A stretch of DNA of 64,000 bases from Bacillota bacterium. GTDB lineage: Bacteria; Bacillota; UBA4882; UBA10575. The translations under genes and the position numbers were made by a program. The notes beneath the pieces are model-generated. The model did not search any database, had not been told where the DNA came from, and saw only the letters and a program-made list of their open reading frames with translations. The first letter of the stretch is position 1. Each line of letters opens with the position of its first letter. The stretch spans positions 1-64,000 of the forward strand of contig JAAYHQ010000039.1 of assembly GCA_012727425.1 (NCBI GenBank), written 5' to 3'. Below are positions 56,450 through 64,000 of this stretch, piece after piece.

Positions 56450-57355
56450 TTGCCGGTTGGGCGGATCAACAGAATAATCGGAGGCTTTTATTATATTAGC
56501 ACAGAAGACGGACAAATAATTACAGCAGTGCCCCGGGGCAAACTGCGGCGGACTGACGGGATCGTCGTGGGGGATGTGGTTGATTATGAATTAACCGCCC
56601 CCGGACAAGGGGTGATCGAGGGTGTGCACCCCCGCCGCAACCTCTTAAAACGCCCGGTGGTTTCCAACATTACTCAGGTTGCTGTGGTTTTTGCGCATAA
56701 AAACCCCGATTTTAACTATCTATTAATTGACCGGCTCTTGGTGATGCTGGCGGCTTTGGACCTGCCGGCGCTCATCCTTTTCAACAAGACGGATTTGGTT
56801 GACCCGCAGACCGCTATAGAAAATACCGAACCTTACCGAAGAATAGGATATACCACGCTCTGTACAAGTACCGTGAGCGGACAGGGCAAAGAAGAATTAC
56901 TGGCCGCCTTGCAGAATGAGACTACGACGCTGGCCGGCCCGTCCGGTGTCGGTAAGTCGGCTTTGATCAATATGGTGGTGCCGGGGGTCAAGCAGCAGAC
57001 CGGAGCGGTCAGTCCAAAGATTGGGCGGGGGCGGCATACCACCCGTGAGGTCCGGTTGCTTCCTTTGCCGCAGGGGGATGGTTTTCTGGTCGATACCCCC
57101 GGTTTTACCCAGTTGGATCTGGATTTCATTTCTCCGGCGGAGCTGGCCGCTTGCTTTCCGGAATTCGGTCCGGCCGGACAGGATTGCCGGTTTCAAGGTT
57201 GTTTCCACGACCAGGAACCGGATTGTGGTGTGAAAGCAGCAGTCGCGGCCGGTGCGATTTTTCCTTGGCGCTATGAAAATTACCTTACCTTTCTTGCTGA
57301 AGTAAAAAAATGGGAAAGACAGCGACGCCAACAGCCCAGACGAACGCGTAAATAA
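56450..57355 (+). CDS. rsgA: Ribosome small subunit-dependent GTPase A
   Basis: GPSGVGKSALINMV, circularly permuted GTPase motifs, C-terminal zinc site CRFQGCFHDQEPDCGVKAAV. Confidence 0.94.
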   Translation: MPVGRINRIIGGFYYISTEDGQIITAVPRGKLRRTDGIVVGDVVDYELTAPGQGVIEGVHPRRNLLKRPVVSNITQVAVVFAHKNPDFNYLLIDRLLVMLAALDLPALILFNKTDLVDPQTAIENTEPYRRIGYTTLCTSTVSGQGKEELLAALQNETTTLAGPSGVGKSALINMVVPGVKQQTGAVSPKIGRGRHTTREVRLLPLPQGDGFLVDTPGFTQLDLDFISPAELAACFPEFGPAGQDCRFQGCFHDQEPDCGVKAAVAAGAIFPWRYENYLTFLAEVKKWERQRRQQPRRTRK

Positions 57356-57360
57356 AGGAG

Positions 57361-58041
57361 TTGATGATGATCACCGGAATTGAAGTTGCACCTTCGATTT
57401 TGAATGCCGATTTTGCGGACCTCCGTTCGGAAGTGGCGAAAGTGGCAACGGCCGACTGGCTGCATCTGGATATCATGGATGGGCATTTTGTCCCCAACCT
57501 TTCGTTTGGACCGGCGGTCGCCAAAGCTTTAAGGGCCCATTCGGACCTTCCCTTTGAAGCCCATCTCATGGTGGCAAATCCGGAGGTATACATTGAACCT
57601 TTCAAAGAAGCGGGCGTCGCCCGGGTGCTTGTTCATCCCGAAGGGACCATTCATCTCCACCGCCTGGTGCAGCAGATCAAGGAGTCGGGTTTGGAAGCCG
57701 GGGTCGCTTTGAATCCGGCGACCCCGCTCAGCGCGATCGATCTGCTCTTGCCCGATCTGGACATGGTCCTTTTGATGACGGTAAACCCCGGCTTTGGCGG
57801 GCAAAGTTTGATCCGGAGTGTTTTGCCCAAGATCCGGCAGCTCCGGCAAAAGTTGACCACAGCCGGTTTACACTGCCGGATTGGTGTCGACGGGGGGATC
57901 AATCAGACCACAGCCGCGGAAGTCATTGCGGCCGGTGCCGATTTTCTCGTGGCGGGAACCCATATCTTCCGGAACAATGAAGACCCCGCCCAGGTGATTG
58001 CTGCTTTGAAACAATTGGGTACCGCGAAGCTTGCGGACTAA
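57361..58041 (+). CDS. rpe: Ribulose-phosphate 3-epimerase
   Basis: APSILNADFADLRSEV, LHLDIMDGHFVPNLSFGP, VNPGFGGQSLI, VDGGINQTTAAEVIAAGADFLVAGTHIF. Confidence 0.95.
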   Translation: MMMITGIEVAPSILNADFADLRSEVAKVATADWLHLDIMDGHFVPNLSFGPAVAKALRAHSDLPFEAHLMVANPEVYIEPFKEAGVARVLVHPEGTIHLHRLVQQIKESGLEAGVALNPATPLSAIDLLLPDLDMVLLMTVNPGFGGQSLIRSVLPKIRQLRQKLTTAGLHCRIGVDGGINQTTAAEVIAAGADFLVAGTHIFRNNEDPAQVIAALKQLGTAKLAD

Positions 58042-58059
58042 GATGAAGGGGGTAAAGAC

Positions 58060-58536
58060 ATGACTTTCCAACACATTGATTCTTTTGTCCGTGCCGTACA
58101 TAGCGTAATTGCCATGATGCTGGATCCCGACGTGAAAACGGGGAAACCTTTTTTTAATACGGATCCGCTGACCAAGTATGAATTAGCCGTATTAGTGGGC
58201 GTCCTCGGCGATTTGCAGGGGCAAGTGATCTGTGGAATGGACCAAACGACGGGGAAAAATATTATCAGCCGGATGTTGGGGGTCGAGAACCCCACCATTG
58301 ATGAGATGGGCAAAAGCGCTCTTTGTGAATTGAAGAATATTATTGTCGGGAACGCCAGCACCAACCTGTCGGAAGTCGGTTACCGTTGCAACATCACGCC
58401 CCCACTGCTTTTGAGCGGCGGCAAAGTCCCTGATTTTCTCAAACACATCGATACTGCACTGACGGTACCGATTATGATTGGTCCCGGTACGATCGAACTT
58501 AACCTCTTCCTAAAGAAAGATGAACTTGCTTCGTAG
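58060..58536 (+). CDS. CheX-like chemotaxis phosphatase-family protein
   Basis: GQVICGMDQTTGKNIISRMLG...EMGKSALCELKNIIVGNASTNLSEVGYRCNITPPLLLSG (CheX E-x2-N helix). Confidence 0.82.
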   Translation: MTFQHIDSFVRAVHSVIAMMLDPDVKTGKPFFNTDPLTKYELAVLVGVLGDLQGQVICGMDQTTGKNIISRMLGVENPTIDEMGKSALCELKNIIVGNASTNLSEVGYRCNITPPLLLSGGKVPDFLKHIDTALTVPIMIGPGTIELNLFLKKDELAS

Positions 58537-58595
58537 GGTGTTTTTTGCGCAGAAGACAAATAATAGATGCGATCCGCGAAAATTGCTGCTGAGAT

Positions 58596-58886
58596 ATGGG
58601 GAAGTATCTCGGTGTTAAGGAGGTAAAGCTTGTGCATGACCAAACCATCCGCTTTGCGCCGAAGGACGAAGAACGGTTGGAGGTCAGAGCGGTTCTGAAA
58701 GAGGTCTGTGCTGCTTTAACAGAAAAGGGCTATGATCCGCTCGATCAGATTGTGGGCTACCTGCTTTCCGGAGATCCGGCCTACATCACCAGTCATAAAA
58801 ACGCCCGCATCCTTATTCGAAAACTGGACCGCGATCAAATTCTGGAGGAACTGGTCCGGTATTATCTGGAAAGCGAGGGGGTTTAG
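58596..58886 (+). CDS. ireB: IreB/ReoM family regulatory phosphoprotein
   Basis: [63 protein letters not shown]. Internal start closer to the RBS AAGGAGGTAAAG possible. Confidence 0.93.
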   Translation: MGKYLGVKEVKLVHDQTIRFAPKDEERLEVRAVLKEVCAALTEKGYDPLDQIVGYLLSGDPAYITSHKNARILIRKLDRDQILEELVRYYLESEGV

Positions 58887-60167
58887 ATGTCTTTTTTTCG
58901 GATTGAAGGCGGTCGCCGGTTAAGCGGTACGATCCGGATTAGCGGTTCGAAAAATAGCAGTCTTGCCTTGATGGTCGGTGCGGCCCTGGGTGACGAAGAT
59001 GTGATCCTTACTAATTTTCCCGGGGATTTGGATGCGGTTGTGCTGGCGGATATCCTCCGGGCGGTGGGCGTCAAGGTGGAAGAACTGGCGCCCGGCAAGG
59101 TGTTGATTAACGGTTCCGGGCTGCGGCGGAACCCGATCCCCTATGAACTGGCGCGGAAGATCAGGGGGTCTTTTTATGTGGCCGGGTTGATGCTGGCCCG
59201 TCTGCGCGAGGCGGAGGTTCCATTACCGGGTGGTTGTTTTCTGGGGCCGCGCCCGGTTGATTTTCACATCAAAGGATTTCAGGCTCTGGGTGCGGAGGTC
59301 AATATCGAACACGGTCTGATGAAAGCCAGGATGGGAAGGCCGCTGGAGAAAGGTTTCTTCATTAACCGGAGCAGTGTCGGGACGACGGTCAACCTGATGT
59401 ATTTAGCCAGCCTGACGCCGGGGACTTTTGTGTTGGAGAATGCGGCCAAGGAACCGGAGATTGTGGATTTGGCGGTTCTTCTGAACGCAATGGGGGCACG
59501 GATCCGGGGGGCCGGGACGGAGGTAATCCGGATCCAAGGAGTCGAACGGCTGAAAGGGGCGGAGCATGCGATTATTCCCGACCGGATTGAGGCGGGTACT
59601 TATATGGTAGCGGTGGCAGCGACCCGGGGTGAGGCCGTGTTGGAAAACGTCATGCCCGAGCACCTCCGGACACCGATTATGAAGTTGCGGGAGACCGGTG
59701 TTCTGGTGGAGGAGAGAGAAACCTCGATCCGGGTGGCGGCACCGGAAACTTTGGTCAGCACCGACCTGGAGACCGCTCCCTATCCGGGGTTTCCCACCGA
59801 TTTGCAGCAGCCCTTTGGGGTTTTGATGTCCATTGCCCATGGGACCAGTATTATCCGGGAGACCATTTTTGATAACCGTTTCCGTTATTTGGACGAACTG
59901 ACCCGGATGGGGGCCGATGTGCGCGTCGACCGGGACCGGGCGATCATCAAAGGGGTGCCCTCCTTGAGCGGGGCACCGGTCGAAACCACCGATCTGCGGG
60001 CCGGAGCGGCTCTGGTGATTGCCGGCTTGGTGGCGGATGGGGTGACCCTGGTTTCGGGGGCGGAAAACATCGACCGGGGGTACGAAAATATGCTGGGTAA
60101 GTTACGGGGGGTTGGCGCCAAAATTGAACGCCTTCATGCCGTTGAAGAATGTAAAGAGGTCATCTGA
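58887..60167 (+). CDS. murA: UDP-N-acetylglucosamine 1-carboxyvinyltransferase
   Basis: RIEGGRRLSGTIRISGSKNSSLALMVGAAL, FLGPRPVDFHIKGFQALGAEV, PYPGFPTDLQQPFGVLMSIAHGTSIIRETIFDNRFRYLDELTRMGADV. Confidence 0.95.
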   Translation: MSFFRIEGGRRLSGTIRISGSKNSSLALMVGAALGDEDVILTNFPGDLDAVVLADILRAVGVKVEELAPGKVLINGSGLRRNPIPYELARKIRGSFYVAGLMLARLREAEVPLPGGCFLGPRPVDFHIKGFQALGAEVNIEHGLMKARMGRPLEKGFFINRSSVGTTVNLMYLASLTPGTFVLENAAKEPEIVDLAVLLNAMGARIRGAGTEVIRIQGVERLKGAEHAIIPDRIEAGTYMVAVAATRGEAVLENVMPEHLRTPIMKLRETGVLVEERETSIRVAAPETLVSTDLETAPYPGFPTDLQQPFGVLMSIAHGTSIIRETIFDNRFRYLDELTRMGADVRVDRDRAIIKGVPSLSGAPVETTDLRAGAALVIAGLVADGVTLVSGAENIDRGYENMLGKLRGVGAKIERLHAVEECKEVI

Positions 60168-60200
60168 TTCAACCGTCGACACCGACGGTTGAATTTTTTT
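60168..60200 (+). terminator. Terminator after murA
   Basis: TTCAACCGTCG-ACAC-CGACGGTTGAA-TTTTTTT. Confidence 0.92.
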
Positions 60201-60276
60201 GTGGCCAAGTTAGGGCGAGCAGGACAGTCATAATTGGTTTGGGAGCAACATAAAAATGGGGGGCGGGGTGAAATTG

Positions 60277-60735
60277 ATGCTCAAAGCGAACCTGGTCCTT
60301 TTTTTCTTCTTCTGCACCGGCTTGGTTTTTGGGAACAGTTTGGTAGCGGCCAGTGCGGGAACCTTGTTGGTCCTGAAGCTCTTAAACAGCCCGCTGCTGC
60401 TCGCTATTTTAGAGCGGCACGCTCTCCAATGGGGGTTACTTTTCCTGCTCATTGCGGTTCTGCTCCCGTTCACCAAAGACCAAAGCAGTGGAAAGGGTTT
60501 GCTTGCCGTTTTATTGACCCCCACCGGTGTAGTTGCGGTGGTGGGCGGGATTACTGCGGCCTATCTTTCCGGACAAGGACTGGGTTTACTCCACTTGAAA
60601 CCGGAGATCATAATTGGACTGATCCTGGGGACCATCTTGGGGGTCTTCTTTTGTAAAGGAATACCGGTGGGCCCTTTAGCAGCCGCAGGACTGACGGCTG
60701 TTCTTCTCAAACTGATCGGTTTAATTGAGAAATGA
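60277..60735 (+). CDS. DUF441-family membrane protein (YtwI-like)
   Basis: VLLPFTKDQSSGKGLLAVLLTPTGVVAVVGGITAAYLSGQGLGLLHLKPEIIIGLILGTILGVFFCKGIPVGPL. Confidence 0.85.
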   Translation: MLKANLVLFFFFCTGLVFGNSLVAASAGTLLVLKLLNSPLLLAILERHALQWGLLFLLIAVLLPFTKDQSSGKGLLAVLLTPTGVVAVVGGITAAYLSGQGLGLLHLKPEIIIGLILGTILGVFFCKGIPVGPLAAAGLTAVLLKLIGLIEK

Positions 60736-61010
60736 GGTGTCCGGTGCTGGAAAGCCGTAATCTGGTTGGAATGTCGATCCTGAGGATCATCTCCGGCTTC
60801 TTGGAGATCGGTACCGCTTTTCTTTTTTTACATTTTAAAAAGGTCGAAATCGCCCTTCAGCTCAACGCGGTCCTTGGTTTAGTGGGGCCGATCATTTTTT
60901 TACTGGTTAGTGGCTTAGGTCTGATTACCGTAGCGACCAAGATCTCCCCGTTCAAGGTGGCGCTGGTGGCTTTGGGGGTGATCTGTATTGTTCTGGGGAG
61001 TAAAAATTAA
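60732..61010 (+). CDS. YqhV-like (DUF2619) membrane protein
   Basis: ILRIISGFLEIGTAFLFLHFKKVEIALQLNAVLGLVGPIIFLLVSGLGL. Confidence 0.75.
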   Translation: MRCPVLESRNLVGMSILRIISGFLEIGTAFLFLHFKKVEIALQLNAVLGLVGPIIFLLVSGLGLITVATKISPFKVALVALGVICIVLGSKN

Positions 61011-61053
61011 AAGTGGGCAATGGGGAGATGGATCAAAGGGAGGAGTGGCATTA

Positions 61054-62328
61054 ATGACCGGGATGGGAAGTTCAGGACGGAAAGGCCTTTTTTACTTTAC
61101 GGCGTTCTGCTGTGCACTGATCACCCTGTCGCTGGGGATCTATCCCCAAGTCGGGTTGGCGGCGGCCCGGGAGGGCCTGGCGATCTTTGTGGAGGTTGTT
61201 CTCCCGTCGCTTTTGCCCTTCTTTATCCTATCCGAAATCCTGCTTGGCCTGGGGGTTGTGCATTTTATCGGGGTCTTTCTGGAACCCCTGATGCGTCCGG
61301 TCTTTAATGTTCCCGGGATTGGTGCCTTTGCTTTGTCAATGGGTTTGGCCGCCGGTTACCCGATGGATGCGGTAATTACAGCCAAATTTCGCCGGTTAAA
61401 CTTGTGTACACAAATTGAAGGCGAACGGTTACTGGCTTTCACCAACACGGCGGATCCGCTTTTCATGTTCGGCGCGGTGGCGGTTGGGATGTTTGGTTAT
61501 CCGGAGTTGGGCGTCATTATTGCCGTTACCCATTACCTAGCCGCTTTTACGGTTGGGATCCTTTTTCGCTTTTATGGAAAAAAAGAGGACCGGCCGGCGG
61601 CGGAAGCGCGGACCAGTGGTAATCTGTTGGCAAGGGCCTTGCGTGAAATGCGCCAGGCCCACCAGGAGGATGGGCGCCCCCTGGGGCAACTCCTGGCGGA
61701 TGCGGTTAAAGATTCCATCTCCACTTTACTGATGATCGGGGGCTTTATCGTCCTTTTTTCCGTTTTATACCAGGTACTGGCGGAAATCGGGGTGCTCCGT
61801 TATATCTTACCGGTGGTGGAAGGCGGATTGAAAATCCTGGGCTTGAATCCGCAGTTGGGTTCGGCGGTCGTGCAAGGCTTCTTTGAGATCGATCTTGGGA
61901 CGATGGCGGCGGCCAGAACGACCGGGGCGTTAACGGACCGGCTAATCGTCGCCGCGGCGGTTATTGCCTGGAGCGGACTGTCGGTTTTGGGACAGGTAAT
62001 GAGTGTCATCCACGGGACGGATCTGCGGATTGGGCCGTTTATCGTTGCCCGCGTGATCCATGCTTTGGTTGCCGGTTTTTACACCCGTTTGCTTCTTGGA
62101 GTGGTTAAAGTGCCCGCCCGGGTGGTACCAGCAACCCGGACGTTTACCGGCGGGGTATTAACCCGCTGGACGATTACGGGCAAGCAGTTTTTGGTTATTA
62201 CCGGGCTCCTGATCGCCGCCGGAATTTTCATGCGTTTGTTGTCCGGTTATCGCCTGGTCTGGCGGACGGATGAGCAGAAGCGGAGAAAGGGAGAAGTTGC
62301 CGGGAAGACTGGTCAAAAGGAGGAATAA
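61054..62328 (+). CDS. ylbJ: Sporulation integral membrane protein YlbJ
   Basis: EVVLPSLLPFFILSEILLGLGVVHFIGVFLEPLMRPVFNVPGIGAFALSMGLAAGYPMDAVITAKFR. Confidence 0.9.
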   Translation: MTGMGSSGRKGLFYFTAFCCALITLSLGIYPQVGLAAAREGLAIFVEVVLPSLLPFFILSEILLGLGVVHFIGVFLEPLMRPVFNVPGIGAFALSMGLAAGYPMDAVITAKFRRLNLCTQIEGERLLAFTNTADPLFMFGAVAVGMFGYPELGVIIAVTHYLAAFTVGILFRFYGKKEDRPAAEARTSGNLLARALREMRQAHQEDGRPLGQLLADAVKDSISTLLMIGGFIVLFSVLYQVLAEIGVLRYILPVVEGGLKILGLNPQLGSAVVQGFFEIDLGTMAAARTTGALTDRLIVAAAVIAWSGLSVLGQVMSVIHGTDLRIGPFIVARVIHALVAGFYTRLLLGVVKVPARVVPATRTFTGGVLTRWTITGKQFLVITGLLIAAGIFMRLLSGYRLVWRTDEQKRRKGEVAGKTGQKEE

Positions 62329-62540
62329 AAGTTAGACCGTATTTTTGCCGCGACTTTATGGAAAACCAGTATGCGTAAAGAGAAGATCAGTGGTTAACGA
62401 CGGCTAAAGGAGATAACAGGGCAGAAAGTTTTTTACCGGATGGTTGCCTCCCATGTTTATTATCGCCAAAACCTCCAAAGGAAAACTAGTTTTACGGCTC
62501 TGAGCTTGGGAAAGGCTAAGAGCGAAGGGAGGTGCTACAT

Positions 62541-62897
62541 ATGGGTTCCGGACAAAGAAGCAATACTTTAATGGTGAAAGAAGCCGCCCAGGCAATGGAG
62601 CAATTTAAGTACGAAGTGGCCAACGAGCTAAACATCAACATGCAGCCGATTCAGGGGGACTACTGGGGATACATGACCGCGCGTGATTGTGGAGCCGTGG
62701 GGGGTCATATGGTCAAAAGAATGATCGAGGCGGCCGAGCGGTCCTTGGCGGAACAAGCGGCTTATCAGGCCACATCTACTTTCCGGCAGACGGTTAACAC
62801 CCAGCAAGCGGGGCAAAACCTGAGTGCCGGACCAGGTGGTCCTTCGGTATTAAGTTCGATCCCCGGCTTTACGCAGCCACAACAACCCCAACAGTAA
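62541..62897 (+). CDS. Alpha/beta-type small acid-soluble spore protein with extended C-terminal tail
   Basis: KYEVANELNIN...QGDYWGYMTARDCGAVGGHMVKRMIEAAERSL; tail ...GPGGPSVLSSIPGFTQPQQPQQ. Confidence 0.92.
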   Translation: MGSGQRSNTLMVKEAAQAMEQFKYEVANELNINMQPIQGDYWGYMTARDCGAVGGHMVKRMIEAAERSLAEQAAYQATSTFRQTVNTQQAGQNLSAGPGGPSVLSSIPGFTQPQQPQQ

Positions 62898-62907
62898 CCG
62901 GTAGCAA

Positions 62908-62938
62908 CAACGGAGGCATTGGCCTCCGTTTAATTTTT
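62908..62938 (+). terminator. Terminator after SASP gene
   Basis: AACGGAGGC-ATT-GGCCTCCGTT-TAATTTTT. Confidence 0.85.
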
Positions 62939-64000
62939 AGGCTTTGCGGTTTGTTTTTGTCAGCAGGAGGAGGAGGCCGGTGGTGGCCAAGGGGTAAAAG
63001 AACAAAGCGGCAAAGACCAGGCCCGAGTCGTTGACGAGTAAACCGGTAACACCTCCCAACAGAGCAAGGCCGAAAAGGGCGGAGGGAAAAGGCCGGCCGG
63101 CCCCCAAATAAGACCCGGTAAAGGTGAGGAGGGCGGAAAAGAAGAGGAAGGTCCAGCGGGACCCGAGGAGCCGCAGATTGACCCGGAGTTTACGCCGGAC
63201 AATTTCCATAAGGGCGGTGAACCCCCGCCGTTTAAAGCCCTCAAGGAACAGGCCGAAATGGGAGCGTTCGACGGGTTGGGCCAAAAAATAATCAAAGACC
63301 AACAGGAGCAGGGCAATAAGGACCAGGATGAACAGGCCGGACAGAATTAGCCGGACAGAAAAGGTTTTTTTTTGGTGTTGAGTAAAGGCCAGGGCGATGG
63401 TGAGCGCCATGGCCGTCAGCCCGGCGCCAAAATTGGCGCCAAATTGGGGCGGGGAAAGAATGAAAAAAGCCATCAGAAACAACCCTGGTGCCCAGCGGAA
63501 CGGCGGCCGTTGGTTTTGCGCGGAGCGCCAAAGCAAAACTCCCAGCAGGCAACCGAGGAACAAGCCGGACAACTCGTTACCGATTCCGTAAAAACGGGCA
63601 CCGAGGATGGGATCATGCCCGAGGACCGAGGAGGAGAGCAGGGGGGGATGACCAATGGAACCGAGGGGGATGAGGACGGCCAGGGCCACAAGGGGTAAAA
63701 GTGGCGCCGTGGTGGCAGCGGCCGGGCGTTGGGAGGTTCCGGCGGACCCCCGGGAAAGATGGCCGAGCAGGATGCTGAGGAACGTGAGGGCAAGGGCGAT
63801 GACAAGGGTAGCCCCGGTAAACCAGGGTATGGCCGTCAGGGGTAGCGGCGAAGCCAAGTGTAAAGCAACGGGTTGGGCGGATAGAAAGATGATCGAAAAC
63901 CTGAGAGCGGTGCGGATGTTTCCGGGAACACAACTAACCGGTAAATTCAGGAAAACAATGGCCAGGAGGGCCAATGGCAAGCAGAGGGCAACCCCGTTGA
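62937..64000 (-). CDS. Multi-pass membrane protein with RFYGIGNE motif (5' end outside window)
   Basis: Frame is open through base 64000 (upstream residues ...NGVALCLPLALL); many TM segments; ARFYGIGNELSGLFLG, FGANFGAGLTA. Confidence 0.7.
   Translation of the reverse strand, partial: NGVALCLPLALLAIVFLNLPVSCVPGNIRTALRFSIIFLSAQPVALHLASPLPLTAIPWFTGATLVIALALTFLSILLGHLSRGSAGTSQRPAAATTAPLLPLVALAVLIPLGSIGHPPLLSSSVLGHDPILGARFYGIGNELSGLFLGCLLGVLLWRSAQNQRPPFRWAPGLFLMAFFILSPPQFGANFGAGLTAMALTIALAFTQHQKKTFSVRLILSGLFILVLIALLLLVFDYFLAQPVERSHFGLFLEGFKRRGFTALMEIVRRKLRVNLRLLGSRWTFLFFSALLTFTGSYLGAGRPFPSALFGLALLGGVTGLLVNDSGLVFAALFFYPLATTGLLLLLTKTNRKA

Noticed and set aside
1-64000. CRISPR array, prophage, IS element or defence island
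   Set aside because: No regularly spaced repeats, transposase, integrase or phage structural genes were seen; gene content is housekeeping, envelope and sporulation.

Overview
The window is a contiguous chromosomal segment of a GC-rich, endospore-forming Firmicute. Sporulation markers are SplB, SpoVS, Spo0A, YlbJ and an alpha/beta-type SASP. It also carries outer-membrane-type machinery: a TolC/periplasmic adaptor/RND efflux operon and a secretin. The simplest reading is a diderm, sporulating lineage. Most of the sequence is housekeeping: an aro cluster, rnjA, a T-box-tyrS unit, an rsmI-abrB-T-box-metG-tatD-yabE-ksgA block, recA-recX-rny-ymdB-spoVS, spo0A, rlmN, a PASTA-kinase block, and murA. 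The observations I consider most interesting are: (1) an IreB/ReoM-family gene placed directly in front of murA, downstream of prpC/prkC; (2) a secretin with two C-terminal LysM repeats, paired with a ComFB-family gene inside the aro cluster; (3) an unexplained element at 26231-26330 whose minus-strand RNA could form two competing long stems; (4) complex leaders upstream of a YabE-like gene and of rnjA; (5) a recurring (G)CAGGA-N17/18-GAA promoter-like motif resembling sigma-H promoters, upstream of spo0A, spoVS, prkC, the secretin and others; (6) an orphan Na+-pump beta subunit followed by an uncalled 45-aa membrane ORF. No CRISPR array, rRNA, tRNA or intact transposon was recognised. All family assignments are by eye; no database search was possible.
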